DNA from: Hevea brasiliensis | Lineage: Eukaryota > Streptophyta > Magnoliopsida > Malpighiales > Euphorbiaceae | Direction: 5' to 3' | DNA length: 64,000 nt | Assembly: GCF_030052815.1 (NCBI RefSeq) | Contig: NC_079498.1 | Span: forward strand, 81,640,992 to 81,704,991 | Part shown: in pieces, positions 1 through 11,474 of the stretch | Layout: each line of letters starts with the position of its first letter | How positions within the stretch are numbered: the stretch's first letter is position 1 | Translations under genes and position numbers: made by a program | The notes under the pieces: model-generated | What the model was told of the DNA's origin: nothing | Database searches by the model: none | What the model saw: only the letters and a program-made list of their open reading frames with translations

Positions 1-58
1 ATTCATGTAAATTACATTTCATACTTCAAGCTGTATTGCTAATATATTATGAATTCCA
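1..58 (-). repeat. Distal remnant of reverse LTR (left of Tekay insertion)
   Basis: The Tekay element ends at 17675 and both of its flanks carry TTCCA (54-58 and 17676-17680), so this stretch continues the minus-strand LTR seen at 17681-20442. Read on the minus strand it loosely resembles the middle of solo LTR 2 near 15280-15320, with the same order of CCAAT, ATTAGCA and TACTG-like words. The rest of this LTR lies outside the window. The assignment rests on the duplication and on weak similarity. Confidence 0.6.
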
Positions 59-2660
59 TATAACACCCCTAAGTTCGGTAGTGCGTTCTACTATTCATGT
101 GACCAGTGTTGTCCGGATAGCTAGGATGCCTAGAACTACACTTCGATATGAGTGAGGAGACATAAAATAATGAAATACAAGAAAAGAAAATACAAGAAAT
201 GTAACACCCTCCCGGTAACAATTCCGTACATTCTACTGTTCCGGTGACCGGTGGCGGTCCGGACAGCTAGAACGTCCGGAAAAATAATTAAACTTGAGTG
301 AGGGACCATAATTAACTCAAATATTAATAAGAAACACTTAGTAAAAATTTTAGAAATAAAATACAACCAAGTGAAACGAGCCGGTGCCCAAGCGATGGGT
401 AACCGGAGGGAAGTTACGGTTCTCGCAACGAGGAGCCCTAGACCCGGGGGAAAAATTATAAAATAATTTTTGGGACTCCAGAGAAGGGTTATTGAGGTTC
501 CCATGGCATTAGAATGCCAAGAAAATACCTAGAAAAATTTTTCAATCGGTACAGACAATTTTGACCCGTTAAGCCAAACGGAGGGCATTTTGGTCATTTC
601 GCCTTCCGAGGTGATTTTTGGCCGACTTGTCCAGTTAAGTAAATAAATAATATGACATAAAATATGAATAAACATTTCTAGAAATTAAATTGAAATTGAG
701 TAGTGATGAAAAGAAAAGAAAAATCCATAAAAATGCCCATTTATGACATATGGTGATGCAATTTAAAAAGCTCCACCAATCACAATTTGACAAATTAATA
801 AAAGAGATAAAAATGAACTAAAATGAGATAAAAACAAAATAAAAACAGCCATCTTCTTTATTTCACTCTCCATGGCCGAAATCAAGTCTCCCTCTCCCAT
901 GAAAAATTTTTCTTTCATCTCTTTCTTCAATTCTCATTGATTTTACTCCACTAAACTCTAAACCCTTTCATTAAAACCTAACCACATCTCTTGGGAAAGT
1001 GTTTGGCTGCCTAGAAAGTGAAGGAAAGTGAAGATTTAACTTGGAAAATTCTGCCACTCAAGGTTAGTGCACTTATATCTATTAAACTCTTCATTTCCAT
1101 GATTTTGGACTTGAACTTAGTAAGACTTGTAGTTTAAATGAACAAAAAAAAACCTATGTGTATGAACACTTGAATTTCGGCTGCCTTAGTAAAAGAATAT
1201 GTAGGAATGTTTTGATGAGCTTGAAGTGAATTAGAAACCATATTTAAAGTTATAAACATATGAGTAATGCCTTAGTAGCTAACTAAGGTAAATGGCATAA
1301 ATTATGAATTTGGATTAGGGTTTTGGGGAGTGAAAATTTGATTTGGCTTAGGAAATTGTTAGAGCACATTTTAATGGTCAATTAGTGACCATTTTTGGTA
1401 TGTTGACCATAATTAGAACTGAAAAATGGTATGGTAAAGTGAAGGTGAAATCTGCCCTAGGACAGCAGCATAGGGACTGAAAATTCAGTCCCTTTGCACT
1501 GCCATAACTTGGGCTGTGTTGGTCCAATTGGTGTTTGGCCAATTGGACATGAAACTAGGCTTATAATGGCACATTTTTTCTGAAGAAACCATGCCCAAAA
1601 GACCAAAGCAAGAGGACCAAAACTTGGCCCCAATCCGGACACCCTGCACTGATTTTGCAGAATGGACCAAATGAACAGTAACTGTTCATTTGGCCATAAC
1701 TCACTGTAGATTTGGTCAATTGACCTGAAATTTTTACAGCAACAAGTTAAGACATAGAAAAACAACTTTCATGAAGGAACCTACCCCAAATTATGGCCAG
1801 AACCTAACCCAATTGGCAGTGGCAGTCACTGTTCATGTTACTGTAGATATGGTAATTCTGCAGATTTGGCAATCCGGCCAGCTTGGGTTTTTGGGTCATA
1901 TCTGGAGCTACAAAACTCCAAATGGAGTGATTCAAAAAAAGGAAATTCAACTAGACAAAATAAGGAACAACTTTCATGTTTTACATTTCTTCAAATTCCC
2001 ACAGTAACAGTGTCCAATGGAACAGTGAAGTTGACTCACCAAAACTGAAAATTCTGCTTTTGTTGAGTTACACTTTGGAATGGTATTAACACTTAATGCC
2101 AACAAGTTTTAAACACCAAATGTGGTATGTTGGGAGTGCCAAAGTCAATGTACACATTTTTATTCTAAAAGTCAATATTTTTGTTGACCAATGATGAATA
2201 GTGACACCAAAAATTTGAAATTCACAAATTGAAGAATTTAAAAGTTTCAAATGCCCTAGTATACCTAACAAGATTGGTTTGGATAGTTTGGCATGCCAAT
2301 ATGGTTCGATTAGCAAGATCTTGCAGGGCAATATGCCATTCGAGATTTCATTGCTTTTAGACATTCTGACTTTCTATTGAGACTTGGCCTTGTGCACGAT
2401 ATTATTCTGACTTGTTAGGCATTACATTTACCTGGGGAGATACATATGTGACCGATGGTGTGACGGCCGAGTACTAGGTACCCGGTGCGGTTACCGTTAT
2501 CGATCCGATCGTCTAGTGTAGGTTACTTGGGCAACCAAATGAATGAAAGTGAACAAAGTTACTGAATTAATGTATATATAACCATACTAAACAAATGAAT
2601 CATACACATTCACTATATATTCGTTTTCTTGCTATTTTCTTTTATTATATTATTGCACCA

Positions 2661-2698
2661 CTAAGCATTATTGCTTAGCGCGTTGCTTTTGCCACGCG
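2661..2698 (+). other. Two adjacent hairpins near the LTR 3' end (solo LTR 1)
   Basis: The first is CTAAGCA (2661-2667), a 4-base loop, then TGCTTAG (2672-2678). Immediately after comes CGCGT-T-GC (2679-2686), loop TTTT, then GC-C-ACGCG (2691-2698). Counterparts with different sequence but preserved pairing occur at the same relative place in solo LTR 2, the Tekay LTRs (first hairpin only) and the palindromic LTR. An RNA structure near the processing or polyadenylation region is an inference. Confidence 0.6.
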
Positions 2699-3293
2699 TA
2701 GGTACTGGAGATCCCGATCGTGAGCCCAGTAGACCACAGACTGGGTGAGTTCATCCTGTAGATCTGCACAGTGTCCGTGTCACCTCACTACCTGCAGTGC
2801 ATTGGTAGGGCACTAGGTGTCATTTTGTCATTTTGATATTTTGCAGCAGATTTTCACTTTCTCATATGTATTTGAACTCATGTAATATATTTTGATGTTC
2901 ATGTAAATAATGAAAGTTATGTCTATGAATGCAAAATTTGAGCATGTATTTATCGCTTGTATATGAGAAATGGATGTTTGAGAAATGAAAAGATTATTGA
3001 GAATTGAAATTGAGAAATATTGTTGAGACTTTGGATATTGGAGTTTGAGATGATGGAATAAAAATATTGGAAGTGTTTTTAACAGGTTCCGAAGAACGGT
3101 TTTCTCCATTTTTAGCCGGTACTCCGCCGGATTTTCTTTAAAATTTTCGGAACCTTAAATGAATAATACTTTTGATAAATGGTTTAAATAAATTATGTTT
3201 CATAAATTATATGCAAAAGCATTGTATAAATTAATTGAGGAATATTAGAGTGTGCCGGTACACCGTGTGACATTACTTACTCGGGTATACTGT

Positions 3294-3335
3294 ACACGGG
3301 TAAGGGGTGTCACAACACGGGTAAGGGGTGTCACA
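3294..3335 (+). repeat. 21-bp direct duplication at the solo LTR 1 terminus
   Basis: The last 21 bases (3315-3335, ACACGGGTAAGGGG... to TCACA) are a perfect copy of 3294-3314, so the terminal integrase-recognised sequence occurs twice in tandem. The TSD AGAAA follows the second copy, so the duplication was present at, or arose at, integration, or formed later by slippage. Confidence 0.85.
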
Positions 3336-5856
3336 AGAAAAACAAAGGAAAAATAATAGCAAAGAAACGTAACCAAGTTAAGCGAGCCGAGAACCCTAGC
3401 GATGGGTGACTGCACTGGGAAGTCACGGCGTGGACCGTTGACTAGCCCTGGACCGCGGGGAGCCCTGGAAAATATTTTTAGGACTCAAATAAATATTTAT
3501 TGAAGTATAAATATCATTAGAAATATCAAAGAAAAATTAAATAATTAGTACAAAGAAAAGTGAGAAATCGAAAAACGGACAAAACCCGGTGTTACCGAAA
3601 AATCGGGAATGCAACCCGAACAGGGGCATTGTGGTCATTTGACACCCCGAGTTGTCTTTTGACCTAAATGTCCATCAAAAATAAATAATATTACACTTGG
3701 AAAATATAATGAAAAATTAATTTAGTGGTACCTAATGTAAATAACAAAAATGGAGGGTAAATGGGGTAATTAGCACTTAAACATATAATATGATTAAAAA
3801 TGCATGAGTGGAGCACTATGGGAATTAAAATATTCATTAAGTGGGCAGATTACTTCCACTAAGCTCATCTTCAACCTTCATTCCTCACCATTGCCGAAAT
3901 GAAGAAGTTCCAAGGTTCTCCCATGGCCACCCAAATGCATGGTTCATTACACCCATTTTCAAGCTAGATTTTGGTTACTTGTCTTCATTAATTTTGATCC
4001 TCACACCATGGGCAGTAGATAGGCAGCAAGAAAGGAAAGTTTTTGTGGAGTTTGAAGAATTTCCAAAGTGGTAAGTTTGAGTTTTTGATTGTTGCTTTGT
4101 TAAAGTTTGTAAGGATGTTATGGGTGTTTGATTTATGGAGAAATTTTTGAGGTTTGATGTTTAAATAGAGAAGTGTACTTTTGGCAGCCATGGAAACACT
4201 TTGAAGGCAGTTTATTTTTGCTTGTAAATGATGAATTAAATGATTGATTAAATGTATATTGTGTAGGAAATTGTTTGGGTGATGTTTACTTAGTATATGT
4301 AAATGTGAATTGAAATTTGAAGCTTGGAAATTAATGGATTGTAAATGCACTAATGCGGCAGGTTGTTGACTCTTGAAGAATGCTGGAATTCATGCTTGGT
4401 TTATGGTATATTAATGTTGACTTGTGTTGGATGTTATGGCAGTTTGAGTGTATATATGATGGTGTGAAGTTGGACATGAAAAAAGTGTTATGGTTAGGTG
4501 CTTGAATTGTTGTAATTGAGTTGAAAAATTCTGCACTTTATGGTGTTTGTTAAATGTAATTGTAAGCTGCCAAAATGACCTATAATATGTTATAAATTAT
4601 GTTTAGGTTATGGTACAATCAGAATTGACTTGAATGTTAAGTTTGGTAAGTGTTAGGAGTGATCCTTGATATGTATGGAAGAAATGCAATAAGGCAGTTT
4701 GAGTTTTAGGCCTATAACTTTATGTGTGTGGCTCCAATTGGTATGAGACCAATTGGAGGTGAAACTAGGCACAAAATGTGCCAACTTTCATGAAGGAAGC
4801 TTGCCAAAATTCTGCTTGCAAGGTAGCTTGAAAAATGACCAAATCCGGATTAAGTGCAAATAAGGCCTGAAAATTGACCATTTGGGCAGTAGTTAGTGTT
4901 TAGGCCATAACTCACTCAAAACAGGTCCAATTGACCTGAAATTTTGACCATGAATAGTTAAGACCCATATCTACAAGTCTTATGAAGACACCAAAGAAAT
5001 GACCATAAGCAAGTCAAACAGCTTGCACAAATTCGAGTCCAAAAACTGGCTGAACCAAAATTGACCTAAAATGACCTAAAGTGACCAATTTTGATGCATT
5101 TTGACCAGCAATAGTAAAATGACCATAACTTGGTCTACATAACTCAGAATGACCTGAAATTTTGCCCCGCGTGTAATAAGACATAGATCTACAAGTTTGT
5201 AGTTTTGACTGAAACCCGAAAACTGAGAGAACTAGGTGGTCCGGCTAAGTCAAACTAGTATCCCGGAATCCAGCAAATTGCAAGAAAATGCAGTATACAC
5301 GGAAATGAACTTGGTAACATGTACCAACCCTAAAAGACTATCGAATGTGACATATTAGTAACATTAAAACCTAAATTACCTAGAATGCACCGAGGGTCGA
5401 TATATTAGGTTGATTAAGCAAATAATAGCATTCAGTGAATTACTTATCAAGTATTATCGTTAGAGACAGTTTAATTAAGTACTGAAACACTTCAAATTGT
5501 GTTTCTCAGTTAGCAAAGACTCAGGAAAAGGGAATGAAACACTGAGTCAAGACCAGGAGACAGTTATCAGAGGTTTGTGCACAACAGTTATTTCTTTTGA
5601 ATTTTTCAATTGAAATAAATTATGACTATTTGCATATTATTGTTTTAAATTGTGGAAATGTGTTTGAATGGATACTTAGTGATTGAAAAGCATTATAAAT
5701 GGTTTGAAACCACAGCTATCATGTATATTGATTGTATTCCGCGCTAGCTTATTTAGTGGGACGAATTGAATTCCCTCTCTAGCTGAAGTGTTGAGGTGTG
5801 TGCCTGTTGAGGACGAATTGGATGAGTACTCATATTTTTGCTAGCTAGCTATGTTA

Positions 5857-5928
5857 TACCTCATTAGCCATCGGCTTTTGGGACGAATTGAATACCTCAT
5901 TAGCCATCGGCTTTTGGGATGAATTGAA
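5857..5928 (+). repeat. 36-bp tandem duplication in the Tekay LTR
   Basis: Two consecutive copies (5857-5892 and 5893-5928), each with CATTAGCCATCGGCTTTTGG and a GAATTGAA end, differing by one base (GGACG against GGATG). The same pair is present in the right LTR near 16711-16782, so it predates this insertion. Confidence 0.85.
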
Positions 5929-6188
5929 CTTTGGAACATGATTAAGCTGTGTGTGATTTATTGATATGTATTATGAGATTGTGAAATGGAGTTAAATTCT
6001 TATTGACATTCACTGTCTTTTGAATTTAATCATGATTTGATTTATTGAAATTATTATGGTATTGAGAAATGGAGTTTAATTCTTGTTGACATTTATTGTC
6101 TTGAATTTAACTATGATTTTACGTATCCATCATTTAAACGATTTATGAATTGTGATTTAAAGTTGTATTTGGTAAACGTTGTGCACCA

Positions 6189-6205
6189 CTGAGACATTGT
6201 CTCAG
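6189..6205 (+). other. Perfect 8-bp-arm hairpin near the Tekay LTR 3' end
   Basis: CTGAGACA (6189-6196), one base, TGTCTCAG (6198-6205), followed by CGATAGCTTTT. It is repeated exactly in the right LTR at 17032-17048. It occupies the same place, just after a GCACCAC-like word, as the hairpins of solo LTR 1, solo LTR 2 and the palindromic LTR, with different paired bases. Confidence 0.65.
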
Positions 6206-6839
6206 CGATAGCTTTTCATTCTTTATCACAGTAGACAGACGGAGAGGGCAGCAGACTAGGCTGCTAGTACATCCAGCGAGAGATTATCGGCTATAATGAG
6301 TATATCACATTTTGCATTTTGTACTGTAATGTATATTCACTGTATGTATATTTTATTCTTGGTTTGAGTAGCTATAAATTAAAATTGTACATTGAAGTTG
6401 TAAAGTAAATTATGAGTTATTTTGACTTGTAAAAATTGTATTATATTTCTTGTATCTCAGTCTTTAAAAAATTACTGTGGATTTGAGTTGAGAAATATGT
6501 TGTGTTGAGAAATATGTTGGAGTTGAGATTTGGTAATATATTGAAGTACTTTTTATAGGTTTTCTGAAGAACTGTTTTATCCAAAATACAGATGGCACTC
6601 TGCCAAAATTTTTACAGAAATTACTAATAGTCCAAATGAGTTAGCTGTTTCACTTCAGTTCAAAAAGTTTTTTTTAATACCTGTAAATAGTGCTCACCAC
6701 TGTAAAAAGAAGTAAGAAAAGTTTTAAAATCCCTTGTAGTGTATTTAATGGGTTATCAGTAGACGGAGTTGGTAATTCATTAGGTGTACTACGGGATCAT
6801 GTTATACCTTATAGAGGGGTAGGATGTGACATGTTTTAG

Positions 6840-6851
6840 TGGTATCAGAGC
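6840..6851 (+). promoter_or_regulatory. Tekay primer binding site (initiator tRNA-Met)
   Basis: TGGTATCAGAGC begins 8 bases past the LTR end. It is the usual 12-base complement of the plant initiator tRNA-Met 3' end, where minus-strand DNA synthesis is primed. A leader of about 170 bp with no recognisable signal follows to the gag start. Confidence 0.93.
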
Positions 6852-7020
6852 TAGTTTTTAAATTCTGTTTTCACCTGTTATTTGAATATTCTTTCTTCAT
6901 AGTACAACTGCTCAATATCATTGTTTGATACATACAGTACATTACATTATAAATATGCACTAACGGGAGAAAATCTCCTTGTGTTATTTGTTCAGGAGAT
7001 CTAAGATCCTCGCATTGACT

Positions 7021-8201
7021 ATGGAAGAGGGTGATCGTTCAGTCAATCAATCTATTGAGGCTGAGGTGCAAGGGGATGCTCCAGCCCTACACAATGTCAG
7101 TGGTTCAGTAGCACCAGCCCTTGCGATCTGTGATTCCAGCTTTCGATTCGCTCGGCGAGATGGCTGCAATGTTCCAACAAATGGTCGGTAATGTGCCTAC
7201 TCAAGTCCCAATACGACACGGTGGTACAACCACGATCTCTGCTAGACAGTATGACAAATTGATGAAATATGGGGCTCTGAGTTCAAGGGGCGATAGATCC
7301 TCTAGAGGCTGAGCAGTGGTTAGAAAGGATGGATAGGGTATTCAAGAAATTGCATTGCAGAGGAGCTCGATTTGAATACTCGGTATCTTTGCTACTGAGG
7401 GGATGCTTATGGTGGTGGAAAACCATTCCCCTCGATGCAGTAGAACTGCGGTGCTAACATGGAATGACTTTCTCGAGAATTGGACAAAAATATGTCACGA
7501 TGCTTATGTAGACCGAAGCGCAAGAGTTCCTAAGTCCAAAGCAGGAGCAGCGGTCGGTGGTGAGTATGAAAGAGAATTTTCTCGCCTAAGCCATTATGCA
7601 GTAAGTCTACTTTCTACCAGCAGGGAGAGATGCAAGAGGTTTAAAACCGGCTTGAAGCCCAGTATCAGATTACAAGTAGTCGGATTCAAACACACTAACT
7701 TCTCTGAACTTGTTTCTCAAGCCCTAGAGTTGGAAAGAATTGAGTCTGAAGCTACTCCTAAGAAAAAGAGATCAGAGAAGACAGAGAAAGAGGGAAAATC
7801 TGTAGAACAGAGTTCCAGTGGTCCTATTGGAAAGAGGAAGAATCATGGGGGACACAGCAGAGGTGGCAAGAAGTGCAGTAGGGAAGATATTCGTGATGAA
7901 ACCTCCTCTATCTGGTCAGCAGAGTACCAGAGGTTCCTACCCTCCCCGCCAATGTGAAACCTGTGGAAGAAATCATGGTGGGATATGCTACAAGGCTATT
8001 GGAGCCTGTTATAACTGTGGAGGCACAGGACACTTTGCCAAGGACTGCACCAGTAGTCGCAGAGTTGGACCACCTCCTACTACTGCAGAAGGGTCAGTTC
8101 AGAGCCCTGTCACTAGAAGTTCACAACCACCTAGTAGAGGTAGAGGCAGGGGTAGAGGTAACTCATCAGGCAGCCAAGGCACAGTGAAACATTCAGAGTA
8201 A
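7021..8201 (+). pseudogene. gag: Tekay gag (capsid/nucleocapsid), frameshifted
   Basis: The first in-frame methionine of the acidic N-terminus (MEEGDRS) is at 7021. The capsid reading then changes frame near 7120, again near 7290 (EAEQWLERM, LLRGCLWWW) and near 7450 (TWNDFLENW), and once more near 7818. These words and the order are those of Ty3-gypsy Gag (retrotransposon gag domain). The nucleocapsid zinc knuckle CYNCGGTGHFAKDC (8007-8048) has all four CCHC ligands, followed by an Arg/Gly-rich tail (8125-8165). A stop at 8199 separates it from protease. The protein would coat genomic RNA in cytoplasmic particles. It cannot be made in one piece here. Confidence 0.88.
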
Positions 8202-8729
8202 GACAGTGCTCCAGTTAGAATCTATGCAATAAGGCAAAGGGAAGAGGCTGAGACATCTGATGTTGTGGCTGGTACCTTCTCAACTTTTAACCAAGATGTG
8301 TTTGTGTTATTTGATCTGGGTTCTACCCATTCTTATGTGAGTGCTAGCATCATTGATTGCATTGCTGTTCCATGTACAAAAATGGACTTTGAGGTGCTAG
8401 TAACAAGTCCGCTAGGATAGGAGGTCAGGGTTAATAGAATGTATAGAGATTGTCCTTTGGTGATCCAAGGACACACTTTTCTGTCTAATTTCATTGAAAT
8501 GGCCTTCAGAGATTATGATATCATCTTGGGCATGGATTGGTTAGTTAGGCATCATGCTATGATTGACTGTAGGTTGAAGACAGTTACTTTCGGTCTCCCT
8601 CAGTACAGTGATGTGGTAATACATGGGGAGAGGCAGTTATTGCCATCAAACATCATTTCGGTTGCACTAGCTAGAAAAATGATCAGAAAGGGGTGTGAAG
8701 CATACTTGGCACATGTGGTAGACACCTAA
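8202..8729 (+). pseudogene. Tekay aspartic protease with altered active site
   Basis: The protease lies in the same frame as gag zinc knuckle and RT. The active-site segment reads VLFDLGSTHSYVS with Asp at 8313. Chromovirus proteases normally have Asp-Ser/Thr-Gly, so Leu at 8316-8318 is an altered catalytic triad. The C-terminal half (YDIILGMDWLVRHHAMIDC) is typical of gypsy proteases. Stops occur at 8418 (after SPLG) and 8727. The enzyme would cleave the Gag-Pol polyprotein inside the particle. It is inactive on stop codons alone. Confidence 0.85.
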
Positions 8730-10184
8730 GTGGGGAGTCCAACATTGAAAGACATCCCTACAGTACATGACTTTCTAGATGTATTTCCTGATGAATTGCC
8801 AGGATTATCTCCGGAAAGAGAAGTGCAATTTGAAATTAATGTTATGCCTGGTGTGGAACCAATCTCAATAACACCATACAGAATGGCACCAGCAGAGTTG
8901 AAGGAGTTGAAGATACAGTTGCAAGAACTACTTGAAAAGGGCTTCATCCGCCCTAGTGTGTCACCTTGGGGAGCACCAGTGTTGTTTGTTAGGAAGAAGG
9001 ATGGTACTCTTCGCTTATGTATAGATTACCGGCAGTTGAATAAGGTGACAATAAAGAACAGATATCCATTGCCTCGCATTGATGATCTGTTTGATCAATT
9101 GAAGGGTGCAGCTATATTCTCCAAAATTGATTTGCGATCTGGTTATTATCAGTTGAAGGTGAAAGAGCAGAGTATTCCAAAAACTGCTTTCAGAACTCGG
9201 TATGGCCACTATGAGTTTCTAGTAATGCCATTCGGGTTGACAAATGCTCTAGCTGCTTTTATGGATCTGATGAACACTATCTTCAGACCATATCTCGATC
9301 AATTTGTGGTGGTGTTTATTGATGACATTTTGATATATTCGAGGAATGTAGAGGAGCATGATAGACATCTGCGGATTGTACTGCAGACTTTAAGGGAGAA
9401 ACAGCTATACGCCAAATTGTCGAAATGTGAATTTTGGCTTAAAGAAATCTCCTTTTTGGGACATGTTGTGTCAGTTGAAGGGATCAAGGTAGATTCCAGC
9501 AAGGTAGAAGCTATCCTTAATTGGAAACTGCCCAGGAACATCACAGAAATTCGTAGTTTTCTAGGTTTAGCTGGATATTACCGTCGGTTTGTGAAAGGTT
9601 TCTCTATGTTATCTTCTCCACTGACTAAGCTGCTTTGGAAAGATGTAAAATTTCAGTGGACAGATAAATGTCAGCAGAGTTTTGATGAGTTGAATAAGTG
9701 TTTGACTGAAGCTCCAGTCCTCACTTTACCTACTCCGGGTAAAGAATACACAGTTTATAGTGATGCTTCTCACAATGGGTTAGGTTGTGAACTGATGCAA
9801 GATCGGAATGTCATTGCATATGCATCACGCCAGCTGAAACCGCATTAGAGGAACTACCCAACACATGATTTGGAGCTAGCAGCTATTATTTTCGCTCTAA
9901 AGATCTGGAGACACTATTTGTATGGGGAGAAATGCTACATTTACATAGATCATAAGAGCTTGAAGTACTTAGGCACCCAAAAGGAATTGAATTTGAGGCA
10001 GAGGAGATGGTTAGAACTCATTAAAGACTATGATTGCTTAATAGACTATCAGCCAGGAAAGGCAAATGTGGTGGCTGACGCCTTAAGTCGCAAGACTATG
10101 GCAAGTCTCAGAGTTTCTCCTTTGTCCATGGTATATGAATTGAAAGCACATCATGCCAGTTTAGAGATTGATGATGAGGGATAA
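8730..10184 (+). pseudogene. pol: Tekay reverse transcriptase and RNase H
   Basis: RT is uninterrupted to the stop at 9846: fingers ([18 protein letters not shown]), motif A ([12 protein letters not shown]), [10 protein letters not shown] (usually ...APAAF) and the catalytic FIDDILIYS at about 9316-9342, then a connection domain ([16 protein letters not shown]). RNase H follows with its four acidic residues: [20 protein letters not shown] and VVADALSR. The TAG at 9846 falls within RNase H and a TAA at 10182 lies beyond it. Apart from these stops the frame is intact. It copies element RNA into cDNA and degrades the template. Stops at 9846 and 10182 sit where relatives have Glu and probably Gln. 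Confidence 0.92.
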
Positions 10185-11474
10185 ACAGTAGTTGCATGGC
10201 ATGTACAGCCAGTGTTGATTGATCAGATCAGAATGGCTGCTCAGAGTGATGATAAATATCAGAAGCTACTGAAAGAAGTCCAGCAGGGTAAGAAACCTAA
10301 ATTTTCTATGAGAGATGATGGTTTATTGCTACATCAGGGCAGAATGTGTGTTCCTAGTGATGTGGAATTGAGACAGATCATTATGAAGGAAGCACATGAG
10401 TCTCCATTTGCTATGCACCCTGGTGGAACTAAAATGTACAGAGGGCTGAAAGAGCATTACTGGTGGATGGGTATGAAGAGAGATATAGCTGAATTTGTTT
10501 CCAAATGCCTAACTTGTCAGCAAGTAAAGGCAGAACATCAAGTTCCAGCTAGTTTGTTACATCCTTTGTCGATGCAGTGGAAATGGGAACGAATAACTAT
10601 GGATTTTGTTACAGGACTTCCAAGGACACAGAGTAGTCATGATGCAGTATGGGTTATAGTTGACAGATTGACCAAGTCTGCTCACTTTTTACCAATTCGG
10701 ATGGACTATAGCCTGGAAAGATTGGCCAGATTGTACATATATGAGATTGTAAAACTGCATGGAGTGCCAGTATCAATTGTATCTAACAGAGATCCTAGGT
10801 TCACTTCTAGATTCTGGGGTAGTCTTTAGAGAGCCCTAGGAACTAGATTGAACTTTAGCACAAAGATTCCACCCACGCATGCATGGCCACCCGAGAGGGT
10901 TATTCAGATATTGGAGGATATGCTATGGGCTTGTGTGATTGAATTTGAAGGTAGTTGGGATACACACTTGCCTTTGATTGAGTTTGCTTATAACAACAGC
11001 TACCAATCAAGCATAGGGATGCCTCCATATGAAGCTTTGTATGGCAGAAAGTGCAGAACTCCCTTATGTTGGGATGAAGTAGTTGAAAAGAAGATGATTG
11101 GGCTAGAAATTGTTCAGCAGACAGAGGAAAAGATCAGATTGATCAGAGATAGACTCAAGGCTGCATCAGACTGTTAGAAGTCCTATGTTGATCTGAAGAG
11201 AAGAGATATTGAGTATGCAGTGGGTGATAAAGTATTCCTCAAAGTTTCTCCTTGGAAGAGGATTGTGAGATTTGGCAGAAAGGGGAAACTGAGTCCTCGT
11301 TTGATCGGACCATATGAGGTTCTGGAAAGAGTGGGTCCTTTGGCATATCGATTGGCATTACCTCCAGAGTTAGCAAGGATACACAATGTCTTCCATGTGT
11401 CCATGTTAAGGAGGTACAGATCTGACCCATCTCATGTACTATCAGTTGAAGAGATTGAAGTAAATCCAGACCTC
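10185..11474 (+). pseudogene. pol: Tekay integrase
   Basis: The HHCC zinc-binding domain (HESPFAMH ... CLTCQ) spans about 10390-10530. The catalytic core starts [10 protein letters not shown] near 10600. The second catalytic Asp, normally in SDRDPRF, reads SNRDPRF (near 10785), a substitution expected to abolish strand transfer. The segment before the catalytic Glu (ERVIQILEDM, near 10895) is also abnormal, with THAWPP where relatives have a conserved HPQTDGQ-like run. Stops occur at 10827 and 11175. The C-terminal GPY-type region (GPYEVLERVGPLAYRLALP) is near 11305. All of it stays in one frame with RT. The enzyme inserts cDNA, making the 5-bp duplication. Confidence 0.9.

Larger units (their letters stand above)
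200..3335 (+). mobile_element. Solo LTR 1 inserted in the Tekay 5' LTR
   Basis: It starts TGTAACACCC and ends GGTGTCACA, flanked by AGAAA at 195-199 and 3336-3340. The uninterrupted site is visible in the other Tekay LTR near 11830. No primer site, gag, pol or purine tract lies inside, so it is a solo LTR left by LTR-LTR recombination. It is 3136 bp, of the same family as solo LTR 2 and the reverse LTR at 17681-20442. It carries the recurring module at about 1500-1600, 1690-1790 and 1895-1985, and two adjacent hairpins at 2661-2698. Confidence 0.92.
59..6831 (+). repeat. Tekay 5' LTR, split by solo LTR 1
   Basis: It matches the right LTR at 11693-17675 almost base for base, for example at 63-190 and 4837-6831. 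It is interrupted at 200-3335 by a solo LTR. The 3632 bp that remain after removing the insertion and one TSD copy include a block (3569-4836) absent from the right LTR. Contents: three copies of the CATAACT/CCAATTGG module (about 4706-5220), a 36-bp tandem duplication (5857-5928) and a hairpin (6189-6205). It ends ...GATGTGACA just before the primer site. Confidence 0.92.

Noticed and set aside
136..504. Minus-strand 122-codon ORF near the left end
   Set aside because: It spans the Tekay LTR/solo LTR 1 junction and has no recognisable domain; a chance frame in LTR sequence.
3841..4350. Opposing ORFs of 77 and 120 codons
   Set aside because: They overlap each other inside the Tekay LTR, in the block missing from the right LTR; no homology words.
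6840..6851. tRNA-like sequences
   Set aside because: Only the 12-18 base primer sites match tRNA ends; no cloverleaf could be found next to them.
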